Shown here piece by piece: positions 37,970 through 46,574 of a stretch of DNA of 64,000 nucleotides. Both the position numbers and the translations under genes were made by a program. The stretch is taken from assembly GCA_900541555.1 (NCBI GenBank), contig UQKE01000002.1, positions 1 through 64,000 of the forward strand. Reading direction: 5' to 3'. The notes beneath the pieces are model-generated. The model ran no database searches. It saw only the letters and a list, made by a program, of their open reading frames with translations, and was not told the origin of the DNA. Source of the stretch: an uncultured Porphyromonadaceae bacterium (GTDB lineage Bacteria > Bacteroidota > Bacteroidia > Bacteroidales > Muribaculaceae). Position 1 is the stretch's first letter; each line of letters begins with the position of its first letter.

Positions 37970-39310
37970 TTAGCTTAATTCTTTTCTCAGGTATTCCAAT
38001 CCATTTTTCACAATTTCTTGAAGCGGGAGCTTGGAAGTGTCGATAAATTCGCACAGCGCGAAATCCTCAGGAACAACCTCGTAAATGCCCAATTGTTCCA
38101 TCTTGTCGATGTCGCGGGCAATAATTGCCTTGATGAGATATTCCGCGTAAATGTCCATCGGAAAAACTTTATCGTATTCTCCGGCCATGATGATGGCGCG
38201 CTCGCTTCCGTTGATTTTCGCATCGAATCGGTATTTTTTGCTTTTTGGCGCAAGCCATGAGAAGAAAGTATGCGCTGCGCTGTATTTTTTCGGGCTTAAC
38301 GATGCCCATCCCATAAATTCGCAGTCGTTGTTGATTTCAGGGATGACTGTTGTTTGCCGGAATGGGAAACGGAGATAACCGTCGATGCTTTCTTGTGTTC
38401 CTGTCAAGACATTGCCGGAGATGATTCTCGAATTTTGGGCTTTGATATTGTCGTGCAAAAGTTTCGACAAGGCGATTCCGGCGGTTGTTTTTATGAAGCA
38501 TGGATTCACGACATTTTCTCCCGTGACAGCAACAATGCAGGAATAGTCGACAAAACCTTCCGCAAACAAGTGCCCGATTCTGACTGCCGTTTCTCCGTCG
38601 ACAGCCCAAACGGTTTCGCCTTTGTTGACGGGAGCGACGGCGGCGATTTGCGTGCCTATGTTTCCTGCCGGATGTGGCCCTGAAAATATTTTTGTCGTAG
38701 CAAAATCTGAATTATAGACATGGTTTTCGGCACATCCGATATAAACTTTTCCTGTCGTCAGCTTTGACAGTATTTCCACGCCTTTGTCGAAATGCCGTTC
38801 TTGCCCCGATATATATAAGGTGTGGTCGGGAGCGAGTGGTGATGTGTCGAATGTGGAAATGAAGATGTCTCTTGGCCGCACGCTCGGATCCGGAACAATG
38901 CCATAAGGACGTTGGCGCAACATTGCCCATAATCCGGAAGCGAGGAGTGTGGCTATGATGTTTTCGTCCGACAAATCCGCCGTTTGGAAACTCTGTCGTT
39001 TGGATTGATCGCCGTCGGCTTTGATTTCAAACGATAGGATTTTTCGCCGTTCTCCTCTTGCAATTTTTGTTATTGTCCCGCACACCGGCGATGTGACGAC
39101 GATGGCAGGGTTGCGCTTGTCAGTAAACAGCGCTTCTCCGGCGACAACGGAATCGCCTTCCTTTTTCAACGGCTTGGGGGTAAGCCCTATGTAGTCGTCG
39201 GGGATAACGGCAAATTTGGAGGGGAAGTCGTTTAGAATTTTAGGCTCTCCGGAGGCTTCGCCTACCATATTGATATTTAATCCCTTCTTTATTTTAATGA
39301 CTTCAGACAT
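37970..39310 (-). CDS. nqrA: Na+-translocating NADH:quinone reductase subunit A
   Basis: A 446-residue peripheral subunit involved in quinone binding. MSEVIKIKKGLNINMVGEA is the standard N-terminus; the 19-codon upstream extension is rejected because it lies over the promoter. First gene of the nqr operon, divergent from exbB. Confidence 0.92.
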   Translation of the reverse strand: MSEVIKIKKGLNINMVGEASGEPKILNDFPSKFAVIPDDYIGLTPKPLKKEGDSVVAGEALFTDKRNPAIVVTSPVCGTITKIARGERRKILSFEIKADGDQSKRQSFQTADLSDENIIATLLASGLWAMLRQRPYGIVPDPSVRPRDIFISTFDTSPLAPDHTLYISGQERHFDKGVEILSKLTTGKVYIGCAENHVYNSDFATTKIFSGPHPAGNIGTQIAAVAPVNKGETVWAVDGETAVRIGHLFAEGFVDYSCIVAVTGENVVNPCFIKTTAGIALSKLLHDNIKAQNSRIISGNVLTGTQESIDGYLRFPFRQTTVIPEINNDCEFMGWASLSPKKYSAAHTFFSWLAPKSKKYRFDAKINGSERAIIMAGEYDKVFPMDIYAEYLIKAIIARDIDKMEQLGIYEVVPEDFALCEFIDTSKLPLQEIVKNGLEYLRKELS

Positions 39311-39332
39311 ATTGCATTGAGAAAAACAAAGC

Positions 39333-39340
39333 CAAAAGTA
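39333..39340 (-). promoter_or_regulatory. Candidate -7 box (TACTTTTG) for the nqr operon
   Basis: TACTTTTG on the minus strand, 22 bases before the nqrA ATG. No -33 match at the usual spacing. It is the only good -7 match in the nqrA leader. Confidence 0.45.
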
Positions 39341-39453
39341 GGGAAAAAATAATGTGCGAGAAAGCATGCTGCGATTTTTTTTGATGTAAAGCGTAAAAAA
39401 ACGAGAAAGTGTGCCGAATCTGAAAAACTTTTCAATAAAAAAAAGATGCCTGC

Positions 39454-39484
39454 TTGCCCATATTAAAAAAATATGATACTTTTG
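39454..39484 (+). promoter_or_regulatory. Promoter of the exbB-exbD-tonB operon
   Basis: TTG (39454-39456), 20-base spacer, TACTTTTG (39477-39484). The 86-base A/T-rich leader that follows is typical of strongly expressed Bacteroidota genes. The rest of the 260-base divergent gap shows nothing else. Confidence 0.65.
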
Positions 39485-39570
39485 TCGGTAATTATGGGTT
39501 AACGCTAACGAAATAATAGAACAAACCTATTATAATTATTAACAATCAATTAAACTAACAAAACTTAATT

Positions 39571-40422
39571 ATGGAAGCTCAAAAGCCTAACACTCCACAA
39601 AAACCTGTGGCAGCCAAGAGTAAAAAAACTCAAGGCGAACACAAAGTTCGTGGTATCAAAAATGCGTTTTTAGTTATCTTGTGCTGCGCTGTGATTGCAG
39701 TTTGCTTGTACATCTTTGTCTTCGGAGATGCCAGCCACTTCGATCCTCAGACAGGACATCCGCTTCCCGGTGACTTCCTTGGAACGATCTACATGGGTGG
39801 TGTGATTGTGCCGGTGCTCCAAACGTTGCTGTTGACAGTGATTGTATTGTCGGTAGAACGTTGGATCGCTCTTCGCAGTGCAAAAGGAACGGGCAGCATT
39901 ACTAAATTTGTTGCTAATGTGAAAGCATGTCTTGTCAAAGGCGACATCGCTGCTGCAGAAGCTCTTTGCGCTAAACAAAAAGGTAGCGTGGCAGCTGTTG
40001 TTAAATCGGCATTGCTCAAGTACAAAGAAATGGATCAGAACACAGTTTTGACCAAAGAACAAAAATTGACATCGTTGCAACAAGCAGTGGAAGAAGCAAC
40101 CGCATTGGAAATGCCGGCATTGCAACAAAACCTTCCGATTGTCGCAACAATGACGACTCTTGGTACGCTTGTCGGACTTCTCGGTACGGTGCTCGGTATG
40201 ATCCGTTCGTTTGCCGCACTTGGTGCCGGTGGTGGTAGCGTTGACTCCATGCAATTGTCTGTCGGTATTTCTGAGGCCCTTATCAACACGGCATTCGGTA
40301 TCGCGACTGGTGCATTGGCAGTTATCTCTTACAACTTCTATACTAACAAGATCGATAATCTTACATACGCAATCGACGAAATCGGTTTCTCTATCGTACA
40401 AACATTTGCTGCAACTCACTAA
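39571..40422 (+). CDS. exbB: ExbB-type proton channel of the TonB system
   Basis: A 283-residue inner-membrane protein. It has a charged N-terminal arm, one helix at about 31-52, a second near 78-95, and the hallmark channel helices in MTTLGTLVGLLGTVLGMIRSF and INTAFGIATGALAVISYNF. With the ExbDs it converts proton motive force into TonB motion for outer-membrane import. Codon choice is unlike most neighbours (more CTT, GGT and GTC), suggesting high expression. First gene of a four-gene operon. Confidence 0.92.
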   Translation: MEAQKPNTPQKPVAAKSKKTQGEHKVRGIKNAFLVILCCAVIAVCLYIFVFGDASHFDPQTGHPLPGDFLGTIYMGGVIVPVLQTLLLTVIVLSVERWIALRSAKGTGSITKFVANVKACLVKGDIAAAEALCAKQKGSVAAVVKSALLKYKEMDQNTVLTKEQKLTSLQQAVEEATALEMPALQQNLPIVATMTTLGTLVGLLGTVLGMIRSFAALGAGGGSVDSMQLSVGISEALINTAFGIATGALAVISYNFYTNKIDNLTYAIDEIGFSIVQTFAATH

Positions 40423-40450
40423 TTCTGTAACAAGGTAAAATTTTAGAAAT

Positions 40451-41203
40451 ATGGGAAGAGTAAAAATCAAAAGGAAGAGCACGCTCATCGACATGACGGC
40501 GATGAGTGACGTGACTGTTCTTTTGCTTACATTCTTCATGTTGACTTCAACCTTTTTGCAGAAAGAGCCAGTGACGGTGAAAACACCGTCGTCTGTGTCG
40601 CAGTTGGCAGTGCCTGCCTCAAATCTTGTGACAGTGCTTGTCGACCCCGAACAACATGTGTTCATCTCCATTACGGGAGCTGAAAGCATGCCAAGCGACA
40701 CGGTACGAATGGAAGTATTGAAGAGAGCAGTGTCCACTTACAACAAGCTGCATAAGAACAATCCGGTTAAATTGGACGAGCAGCAAGTTAAGTCGTTCGC
40801 GGCATTGAACATGTTCGGATGCCCGATCGCCAAGCTGCCGGAGTTCTTAAGCTTGACTCCGCAAGAGCAGGACCTCGCGCTGAAGCCGAATGCAAAAGAT
40901 CCTAACAATTATGCCGGAATTCCTATCGACGGACGGAAAGAATTCCAATCCAACCCGAATGAATTCCAAATTTGGATGCAAGCATATCAGGACGTATCGC
41001 AAGATATCAAATGCACGGTTGAAAAACCCGACGGCACGTTGGATCCCGATGGTACGGCATACGATTTGCTTCGCCAAGGCAAGGTGATTGCATTGAAGGC
41101 CGATGGCACGACACCGTATTCGGTGGTGCATCTTGTGATGGACAATCTGCAAACAATGAAGATGACGCGGTTTACTTTAATGACCTCTTTAAAGAATGAA
41201 TAA
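40451..41203 (+). CDS. exbD: ExbD/TolR-type biopolymer transport protein (first copy)
   Basis: A 250-residue protein with one N-terminal helix bearing the essential aspartate region STLIDMTAMSDVTVLLLTFF. The periplasmic domain is about 100 residues longer than classical ExbD and has a long insert (about residues 80-200). Partner of ExbB; followed after 3 bases by a second exbD. Confidence 0.88.
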   Translation: MGRVKIKRKSTLIDMTAMSDVTVLLLTFFMLTSTFLQKEPVTVKTPSSVSQLAVPASNLVTVLVDPEQHVFISITGAESMPSDTVRMEVLKRAVSTYNKLHKNNPVKLDEQQVKSFAALNMFGCPIAKLPEFLSLTPQEQDLALKPNAKDPNNYAGIPIDGRKEFQSNPNEFQIWMQAYQDVSQDIKCTVEKPDGTLDPDGTAYDLLRQGKVIALKADGTTPYSVVHLVMDNLQTMKMTRFTLMTSLKNE

Positions 41204-41206
41204 GCT

Positions 41207-41965
41207 ATGGCACAAATAGAACAAGGTGGTGGCGACGACAAAAAGAAAAAAGGCGCCCAAAAGAAAATGCACATACATGTCGACTTCACTCCGATGGTCG
41301 ATATGAACATGCTTCTGATCACGTTCTTTATGCTTTGTACCACGATGCTCAAGTCGCAGACTTTGAATATCATTCTTCCGACAAACGAGAAGGTCGATAA
41401 AGAGAACCAGAACAAAGCAAAACAATCCGAGGCATTTACAATTATTGTAGATTCTGAACGCGCTGACGCTGTCGACGGCGTTCCGGGAAAAATTCTTGGT
41501 AATTATGTTTACTATTATGAAGGCGTGGCCGGCGGACCGGAGGGTATCGGTGCCGACAACGTAATCAAGGAAAACAATTTGAAAGAACCGGAAACCGGAA
41601 ACGGTACAGTCAACGCCGGTGTGGTTGACCAAATTCGCGACGTTCTTCGCCAGAAGAACAAAGAAGTTGTTTCGAAACTTGACGAACTCGACAAAGAGTG
41701 GCAAGCAAGCGAAGCAGGAACGGGCAAGAAGATGACTCCGGAAGAATATCAACGTCGGGCAAAAGAAATCATTAGCTCGAAAGATATTAAAAACAAACCG
41801 GTTGTCATCATCAAAGCTACTCCGCAAGCTTCCTTCGAGAATTTGGTGAGCGCTCTTGACGAGATGCAAATCAACGGTATCAACACTTTCCAGATTGATA
41901 ATCTGAACAAGCAAGACTCGTTGTTGTTGGCTGATTATTTGGCTAAGCATCCTCGTAAAAAATGA
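41207..41965 (+). CDS. exbD: ExbD/TolR-type biopolymer transport protein (second copy)
   Basis: A 252-residue protein with N-terminal helix VDFTPMVDMNMLLITFFML (functional Asp in FTPMVD). The periplasmic part is enlarged by a charged Lys/Glu-rich stretch and ends in the TolR-like ASFENLVSALDEMQINGI. Little identity to the first ExbD outside the helix, so a heteromeric stator is possible. Confidence 0.88.
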   Translation: MAQIEQGGGDDKKKKGAQKKMHIHVDFTPMVDMNMLLITFFMLCTTMLKSQTLNIILPTNEKVDKENQNKAKQSEAFTIIVDSERADAVDGVPGKILGNYVYYYEGVAGGPEGIGADNVIKENNLKEPETGNGTVNAGVVDQIRDVLRQKNKEVVSKLDELDKEWQASEAGTGKKMTPEEYQRRAKEIISSKDIKNKPVVIIKATPQASFENLVSALDEMQINGINTFQIDNLNKQDSLLLADYLAKHPRKK

Positions 41966-42008
41966 TGAAGTGGTCAATGTTTATTGTTGAATGTAAAAAC
42001 GAAAAGAA

Positions 42009-42857
42009 ATGGCAAAAGATGTAGATCTTTCATCAAAAGAGTGGCGCGACCTGATCTTTGAAGGCAAAAACAAAGATTTCGGCGCATATAAGATGCGTCA
42101 GGCATCCGATGGCCGTCACAATAAAGCGTTTATCATTGTTGTAATCGCATTGGTTGTGATCTCGGCGATTATTTTCTCTGTTGTGAAAGTGCAAGAAGAA
42201 ATCGCAAAACGCGAGCTGATGGCGCAAGCGCAACAAGCGGAAATGGCGCAGATGGACATGGATGAGCCTGAGGAAAAAATTGAAGAAGTAGAGGAGATCG
42301 AGATTGAAATACCCGAAACTCCGCCTGAAGAAATTCTGAACCAACAGAAAATGACGGAAATTGCAATCGTTCCGGACGACCAAGTATCGGAAGAAGACCA
42401 AGTGAAGTCGCAAACTGATTTGGAACAGAATACTGCTATCGCCGGTGCGCTTGATTTTGACGATGGTACTGACGATATCAGCAAAATCACGGAGCAGAAA
42501 GTAGAAATTATTCAAGAAAAGCCGAAGGAAGAAAAGAAAGAGCAAGTGTTCCGCCATGTGGAACAAATGCCTGAATTCCCCGGAGGACAAGCTGCATTGA
42601 TGAAATATATCAATGACAACATCCGATATCCGGTTATGGCTATCGAGAATGGCGTTCAAGGCCGTGTGACAGTTCAATTTGTCGTTACGAAAGACGGTTC
42701 GGTGGGTAACGTTACGGTTGTACGTGGCGTTGATCGCAACCTCGACGAAGAGGCTATACGCGTCTGCAAAACACTTCCGAAATTCATCCCCGGCAAGCAG
42801 AATGGCCAACCGGTAAACGTATGGTTTACTCTGCCTGTTACCTTTAGGCTTGAATAA
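42009..42857 (+). CDS. tonB: TonB energy-transducing protein
   Basis: A 282-residue protein. The cytoplasmic N-terminus contains KNKDFGAYKMRQ, typical of Bacteroidota TonB, and one helix lies at about 40-60. Then comes an acidic Glu/Pro-rich linker and a C-terminal TonB domain (MPEFPGGQAALMKYINDNIRYP to the end). It transmits energy to TonB-dependent (SusC-like) receptors. Ends at a terminator. Confidence 0.92.
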   Translation: MAKDVDLSSKEWRDLIFEGKNKDFGAYKMRQASDGRHNKAFIIVVIALVVISAIIFSVVKVQEEIAKRELMAQAQQAEMAQMDMDEPEEKIEEVEEIEIEIPETPPEEILNQQKMTEIAIVPDDQVSEEDQVKSQTDLEQNTAIAGALDFDDGTDDISKITEQKVEIIQEKPKEEKKEQVFRHVEQMPEFPGGQAALMKYINDNIRYPVMAIENGVQGRVTVQFVVTKDGSVGNVTVVRGVDRNLDEEAIRVCKTLPKFIPGKQNGQPVNVWFTLPVTFRLE

Positions 42858-42885
42858 TACGTTCGGTCGTATTCACACAGATAAT

Positions 42886-42920
42886 GAAAGAGGGATGGGG
42901 ATGGCTCATCCCTCTTTCTT
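42886..42920 (+). terminator. Terminator of the exbB-tonB operon
   Basis: Perfect 12-base stem GAAAGAGGGATG / CATCCCTCTTTC with a 9-base loop, followed by TTGTTTCTTT. It sits 29 bases after tonB and argues that the next gene starts at 42949, after the hairpin, not at 42850. Confidence 0.8.
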
Positions 42921-42948
42921 GTTTCTTTACCAACAGACAGAAAACAAA

Positions 42949-43677
42949 ATGACAGGGCATAATTATTTCGAGCGTGCAGAACTTTTGTTTGGCGCGGAAG
43001 CCATGCAAAAGTTGCAAGAAACGCGTGTCGCCATATTTGGCATAGGCGGAGTGGGGAGTTGGTGTGCGGAAAGTCTTGTGCGAACCGGAATCGGGCACTT
43101 GACACTTGTCGACTATGATTGTGTTTGCGAATCCAATGTCAATCGGCAGGCAATGGCTACTGCGGCAACGGTGGGGCAGCCGAAAACGACGGCTTTGAAG
43201 ACCCATTTGCAAGAAATTAATCCGAATGTCGATATCACGGAAATGCCAATGCGCTATTCGGAAGAAACGGAAAGTTCATTTGATTTGAATTTGTATGATT
43301 ATGTCGTAGATGCCATCGACAATATTGCAGACAAGGCCTTGTTGATTCGTCGGGCATGTGAAACACGTGCTATTTTGCTTTCGTCGATGGGCGCTGCATT
43401 GAAATCAGATCCGACGAAAATCGCAGTGGCGGAATTTTGGAAAGTGAAGGGCTGCCCGCTTGCGGCCGCTTTAAGAAGGCGATTTAAAAAAGCGAACTTG
43501 TTTCCTGCCAAAAAGTTCAAATGCGTATATAGCGAGGAGCAACCGATTGGAAGGACGGCGACCGGCGATGCATCCCGTTTGCGCGTCAATGGATCGATAG
43601 TCCATGTTACGGCAATTTTCGGATTTACGCTTGCCGGCTTGCTTGTGAACGACGTTCGGCGAGAATCGCTTATTTGA
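42949..43677 (+). CDS. tcdA: tRNA threonylcarbamoyladenosine dehydratase (TcdA/CsdL)
   Basis: A 242-residue E1-like enzyme that cyclises t6A to ct6A in tRNA using ATP. The nucleotide-binding GIGGVGSWCAESLVRTGIG, the ESNVNRQ block and the DAIDNIADKALL helix are typical. The start MTGHNYFERAELLFG is chosen because the upstream extension runs through the tonB terminator. It overlaps the convergent DUF4886 gene by 8 bases. Confidence 0.88.
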   Translation: MTGHNYFERAELLFGAEAMQKLQETRVAIFGIGGVGSWCAESLVRTGIGHLTLVDYDCVCESNVNRQAMATAATVGQPKTTALKTHLQEINPNVDITEMPMRYSEETESSFDLNLYDYVVDAIDNIADKALLIRRACETRAILLSSMGAALKSDPTKIAVAEFWKVKGCPLAAALRRRFKKANLFPAKKFKCVYSEEQPIGRTATGDASRLRVNGSIVHVTAIFGFTLAGLLVNDVRRESLI

Positions 43678-44545
43678 CAGGCGTTATTTTAAATGGATAT
43701 TTGACGGCATTGTGGGCAGCGGTCCAAGCTGTCTTTTTTTGGTATTCGGAAATGCCTCGTGGCGCGAATTTGTTGCCGATTGCCGATTTTTTGAAAATAG
43801 CCTCAAACCATGTGCATGCTGCCGTGTATCGGCCATAGGTGAGTTGCAGATGATACCCGTCGCGGCAAAATTTGTCGCCTATTTTGGATGTCCTTGCGTT
43901 TTGAATGGCTGTGCCGCAAGGAATCAATATGTCGAATTTCTCTAATTTGAGCGCTTTCTGTGTGGCAGAAAGGATGGCATTGTACATAGCGGACTGCGAA
44001 TTTCGGTAGTTTTTAAATCCCGGATGCTTGGAATCGGCGGCATAAGCCCATGTCATGTGGAACATAAATTTGGTGTCGTTCCGAACACCTTTTTTCACAT
44101 AATTCATTAGCTTCGACAGGTATGGGACGTAGGTCGACGGCAATCCGGAATCGTGGCTTGCTTGCTGAAACGACACGTAGTCCCAACTTTCATCGGCCAA
44201 AACTTCTTTCAGCGTCATGTGCGGCGTGTTGACTTTGACTCCTTTTTCTATTTTGCGGTATTCATACACTGGCTTGTCGTCGACGACAAATTGCCAATGT
44301 TGCTGCAAAGAGCAACCGCCATAATATAGATTCCCGACGATCACTTCAATGCTGTCGGCAGCAGCCAAGCGATAGAAATATTGTTCGATCGCATCTTGCG
44401 AAAAGCTGTTTCCTATGGCAAGGATGCGGACGATTTTGTCGTTGGGTCGCTCTTTGGGCGGTTCCGGATTTTGAGCCGATGCAAATTGCCCGAAAGCGAT
44501 GGCTATCAACAAAAGGCAAAGCCTTAGGCGAATGGAAAACTTCAT
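43670..44545 (-). CDS. DUF4886 SGNH-like secreted protein
   Basis: A 291-residue protein with a signal peptide ending FGQFASA. An SGNH-type start motif ILAIGNSFSQDAIEQYFY carries the candidate nucleophile Ser, and the end block GDKFCRDGYHLQLTYGRY contains the D-G-x-H catalytic pair. DUF4886 proteins are widespread in gut Bacteroidales and probably act as carbohydrate esterases, but activity is inferred. Monocistronic; convergent 8-base overlap with tcdA. Confidence 0.82.
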   Translation of the reverse strand: MKFSIRLRLCLLLIAIAFGQFASAQNPEPPKERPNDKIVRILAIGNSFSQDAIEQYFYRLAAADSIEVIVGNLYYGGCSLQQHWQFVVDDKPVYEYRKIEKGVKVNTPHMTLKEVLADESWDYVSFQQASHDSGLPSTYVPYLSKLMNYVKKGVRNDTKFMFHMTWAYAADSKHPGFKNYRNSQSAMYNAILSATQKALKLEKFDILIPCGTAIQNARTSKIGDKFCRDGYHLQLTYGRYTAACTWFEAIFKKSAIGNKFAPRGISEYQKKTAWTAAHNAVKYPFKITPVK

Positions 44546-44628
44546 GACTTTAATTGTTTATATGAAAACGGCAAAATAAGAAAATTTATTTCATACGGGA
44601 TAATTTTATTTCGTAATTTTACGGAGCT

Positions 44629-45348
44629 ATGGGAAGGACGGAATTTAATTTTCAGCAATTTTCTGTAAGACAGGCAGATTGCGCAATGAAATTAGGAACC
44701 GACAGCGTATTGCTTGGCGCATGGTGTGATGTTGGCGCAGCGCGGCGGATTCTTGATGTCGGGACCGGTTGCGGCATTGTTGCGTTGATGGCTGCCCAAA
44801 AAAACAAATCTGCACAAATCGATGCCATCGAAATCGACGAAGCTGCTGCACGGGAAGCGGCATTTAATTTTGAATGCTCGAAATGGGGGAGCCGGTTGAA
44901 GGCGATTCATGCGGATTTTTTAATGTTTGCTCCGGCAGAACCGTATGATGCAATAGTGTCCAATCCGCCGTTTTTCAATTCCGGCGCATTGGCGCCAAAC
45001 AAGCGCCGTGCGGTAGCCCGGCATACGGAGACATTGCCTTTTGAGCGACTTTTTCGACATGTCGCAAAGTTGCTTTCCGAGAATGGAAAGTTTTCGATGA
45101 TTGCGGCTTTTGACGCAAAAAGCGAAGTGGAATTTTGGGCCGGAGAATGCAATTTGTGGATTTGTCGGCGTGCCGGAGTGCGAACAACGCCTGAAAAACC
45201 GATAAGGCGTTATTTATGGGAATTTTCGAAACGTCCGGCGACGCTTGTCGAAGAAGAAATTTCCATTCAAGACGAATTGGGAAGCCGCACGGCTTGCTAT
45301 CGCGAATTGACGAGGGATTTCTATTTGCAAGATGCAAGAAATGAATAA
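44629..45348 (+). CDS. trmN6: tRNA1(Val) (adenine(37)-N6)-methyltransferase
   Basis: A 239-residue SAM methyltransferase. SAM loop ILDVGTGCGIVALMAAQ, acidic IEIDEAA and the adenine-N6 catalytic NPPFF motif in DAIVSNPPFFNSG are diagnostic of the YfiC/TrmN6 group, which methylates A37 of tRNA1(Val). Substrate assignment follows the family. Confidence 0.87.
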   Translation: MGRTEFNFQQFSVRQADCAMKLGTDSVLLGAWCDVGAARRILDVGTGCGIVALMAAQKNKSAQIDAIEIDEAAAREAAFNFECSKWGSRLKAIHADFLMFAPAEPYDAIVSNPPFFNSGALAPNKRRAVARHTETLPFERLFRHVAKLLSENGKFSMIAAFDAKSEVEFWAGECNLWICRRAGVRTTPEKPIRRYLWEFSKRPATLVEEEISIQDELGSRTACYRELTRDFYLQDARNE

Positions 45349-45396
45349 AAAATACGAATAAGAGTTTAATAGGATGCAAAATAGTAAAATAAATCA

Positions 45397-45460
45397 TAAC
45401 TTTACGCTATGGAATTAAACTTATTGGGAAAAATAGCGTCAGAGCAATAAATAAAAGGAG
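45397..45460 (+). promoter_or_regulatory. Leader of the Trp/Tyr-rich protein gene: -7-like box and ribosome binding site
   Basis: TAACTTTA (45397-45404) is one base off the -7 consensus. A purine-rich AAAAGGAG (45453-45460) precedes the ATG at 45467 by 6 bases, one of the few clear Shine-Dalgarno sequences in the window. Confidence 0.35.
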
Positions 45461-45466
45461 TGAATT

Positions 45467-46564
45467 ATGAAACGAATCGGATTTTTTATTTTGCCGTGCT
45501 TGTTATCCTTTCTTCCAATGAAAGGGCAAAGCTATTATGACGACGATATATATTATGATCCGTCGAAAGAAAAAGAAACTCCGGAAATAGTAATCACGGA
45601 GCATGACAATACACCTTCATATACGATAACATATTCGTCGACAAATGATTCTTGGAGCGATTCTTGGACCGACGATGTCGATGAATATAATCGCAGGGGT
45701 GGCATTTACGCTGTTTCCGACACCCTGACGGTGTCGCCGGATTCTCTTCCGGCAACTTCGGATGTGTTTCAATATACGGAACGCATTGAGCGATTTGAGA
45801 ATCCTGACATTATTAAAAGCTCGTCGGACGAACAGCTGAAAGAACTGTACTATGCAGACGAAGTGAACATTTATTTAGGCACGCCGTCCACTTACGTCTC
45901 AATCAATGGATATACGCCATGGTATAATTTCTGGTATGATCCGTGGCCGTGGTATACGTCGTGGTATTACAGTCCGTGGCCTTATTATTCGTCGTGGTAT
46001 TATTGGAGTTGGCATGATCCGTTCTGGCATCCGCATTATTATTGGGGATGGAGTCCGTATCGTCCACATTATCATCATCATTATTGGGGAGGCGGATACA
46101 TTCCGCCACGGCGGCACTATGCCGACGGCGGACGCCGTCCTTTCGGCGGAGGCAGAACGACAACCAATTATGGCGGGCGCCGTCCGGCAACATCGAATCG
46201 ATACGATTCGCATGTGACAACCGGCCGCCGACCTTCATCGTCGAGCTACATTCGTCCGTCGCAGACCGTGCAACCTTCGACAACAACGACTCCATCGCGC
46301 GACAGAATATACCTTAACAATGGGCGCGGACGCACGTCGATTGAACGGAGCACGACGACAAACAGACTGACAACGCCGTCGACAACAACTACACCGCGAC
46401 GCAACTCCGTCACAAACAGGCCGTCGACAACACAGCGCGGTCGCACGCCATCGTATACGAACAGTCGTCCGTCGACAGGTCGCAGCACCACGATAAGTCC
46501 TTCGAGAAGTTCCGGCGGACGCGGGTCTTTTGGTGGCGGTGGCAGAAGCGGCGGCAGACGTTAA
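45467..46564 (+). CDS. Exported Trp/Tyr-rich then Arg/Thr/Ser/Gly-rich low-complexity protein
   Basis: A 365-residue protein with a signal peptide (MKRIGFFILPCLLSFLPMKG). Residues 21-147 are acidic and Ser/Thr/Tyr-rich. Residues 149-207 are extraordinarily aromatic, about 13 Trp and more than 15 Tyr in 60 residues, in repeats such as SWYYSPWPYY and a run of His. Residues 208-365 are a disordered basic tail of Arg, Thr, Ser and Gly with RRP and GGR motifs, ending GSFGGGGRSGGRR. No catalytic motif. It is 10 bases ahead of an outer-membrane porin gene, so the two are probably co-transcribed. Conserved hypothetical; function unknown. Confidence 0.8.
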   Translation: MKRIGFFILPCLLSFLPMKGQSYYDDDIYYDPSKEKETPEIVITEHDNTPSYTITYSSTNDSWSDSWTDDVDEYNRRGGIYAVSDTLTVSPDSLPATSDVFQYTERIERFENPDIIKSSSDEQLKELYYADEVNIYLGTPSTYVSINGYTPWYNFWYDPWPWYTSWYYSPWPYYSSWYYWSWHDPFWHPHYYWGWSPYRPHYHHHYWGGGYIPPRRHYADGGRRPFGGGRTTTNYGGRRPATSNRYDSHVTTGRRPSSSSYIRPSQTVQPSTTTTPSRDRIYLNNGRGRTSIERSTTTNRLTTPSTTTTPRRNSVTNRPSTTQRGRTPSYTNSRPSTGRSTTISPSRSSGGRGSFGGGGRSGGRR

Positions 46565-46574
46565 TATAAACAAA

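Noticed and set aside
39670..40737. 355-codon minus-strand frame across exbB and the first exbD
   Set aside because: Antisense to two highly conserved genes; composition is not protein-like.
41189..41977. 262-codon minus-strand frame across the second exbD
   Set aside because: Antisense shadow; rich in Phe and Arg, no motif.
42850..42948. Longer tcdA start at 42850
   Set aside because: It would translate through the tonB terminator; MTGHNYFERAELLFG matches family starts.
46530..46574. Longer porin start inside the aromatic protein gene
   Set aside because: Adds non-signal sequence before a clear signal peptide beginning at 46575 or 46584.
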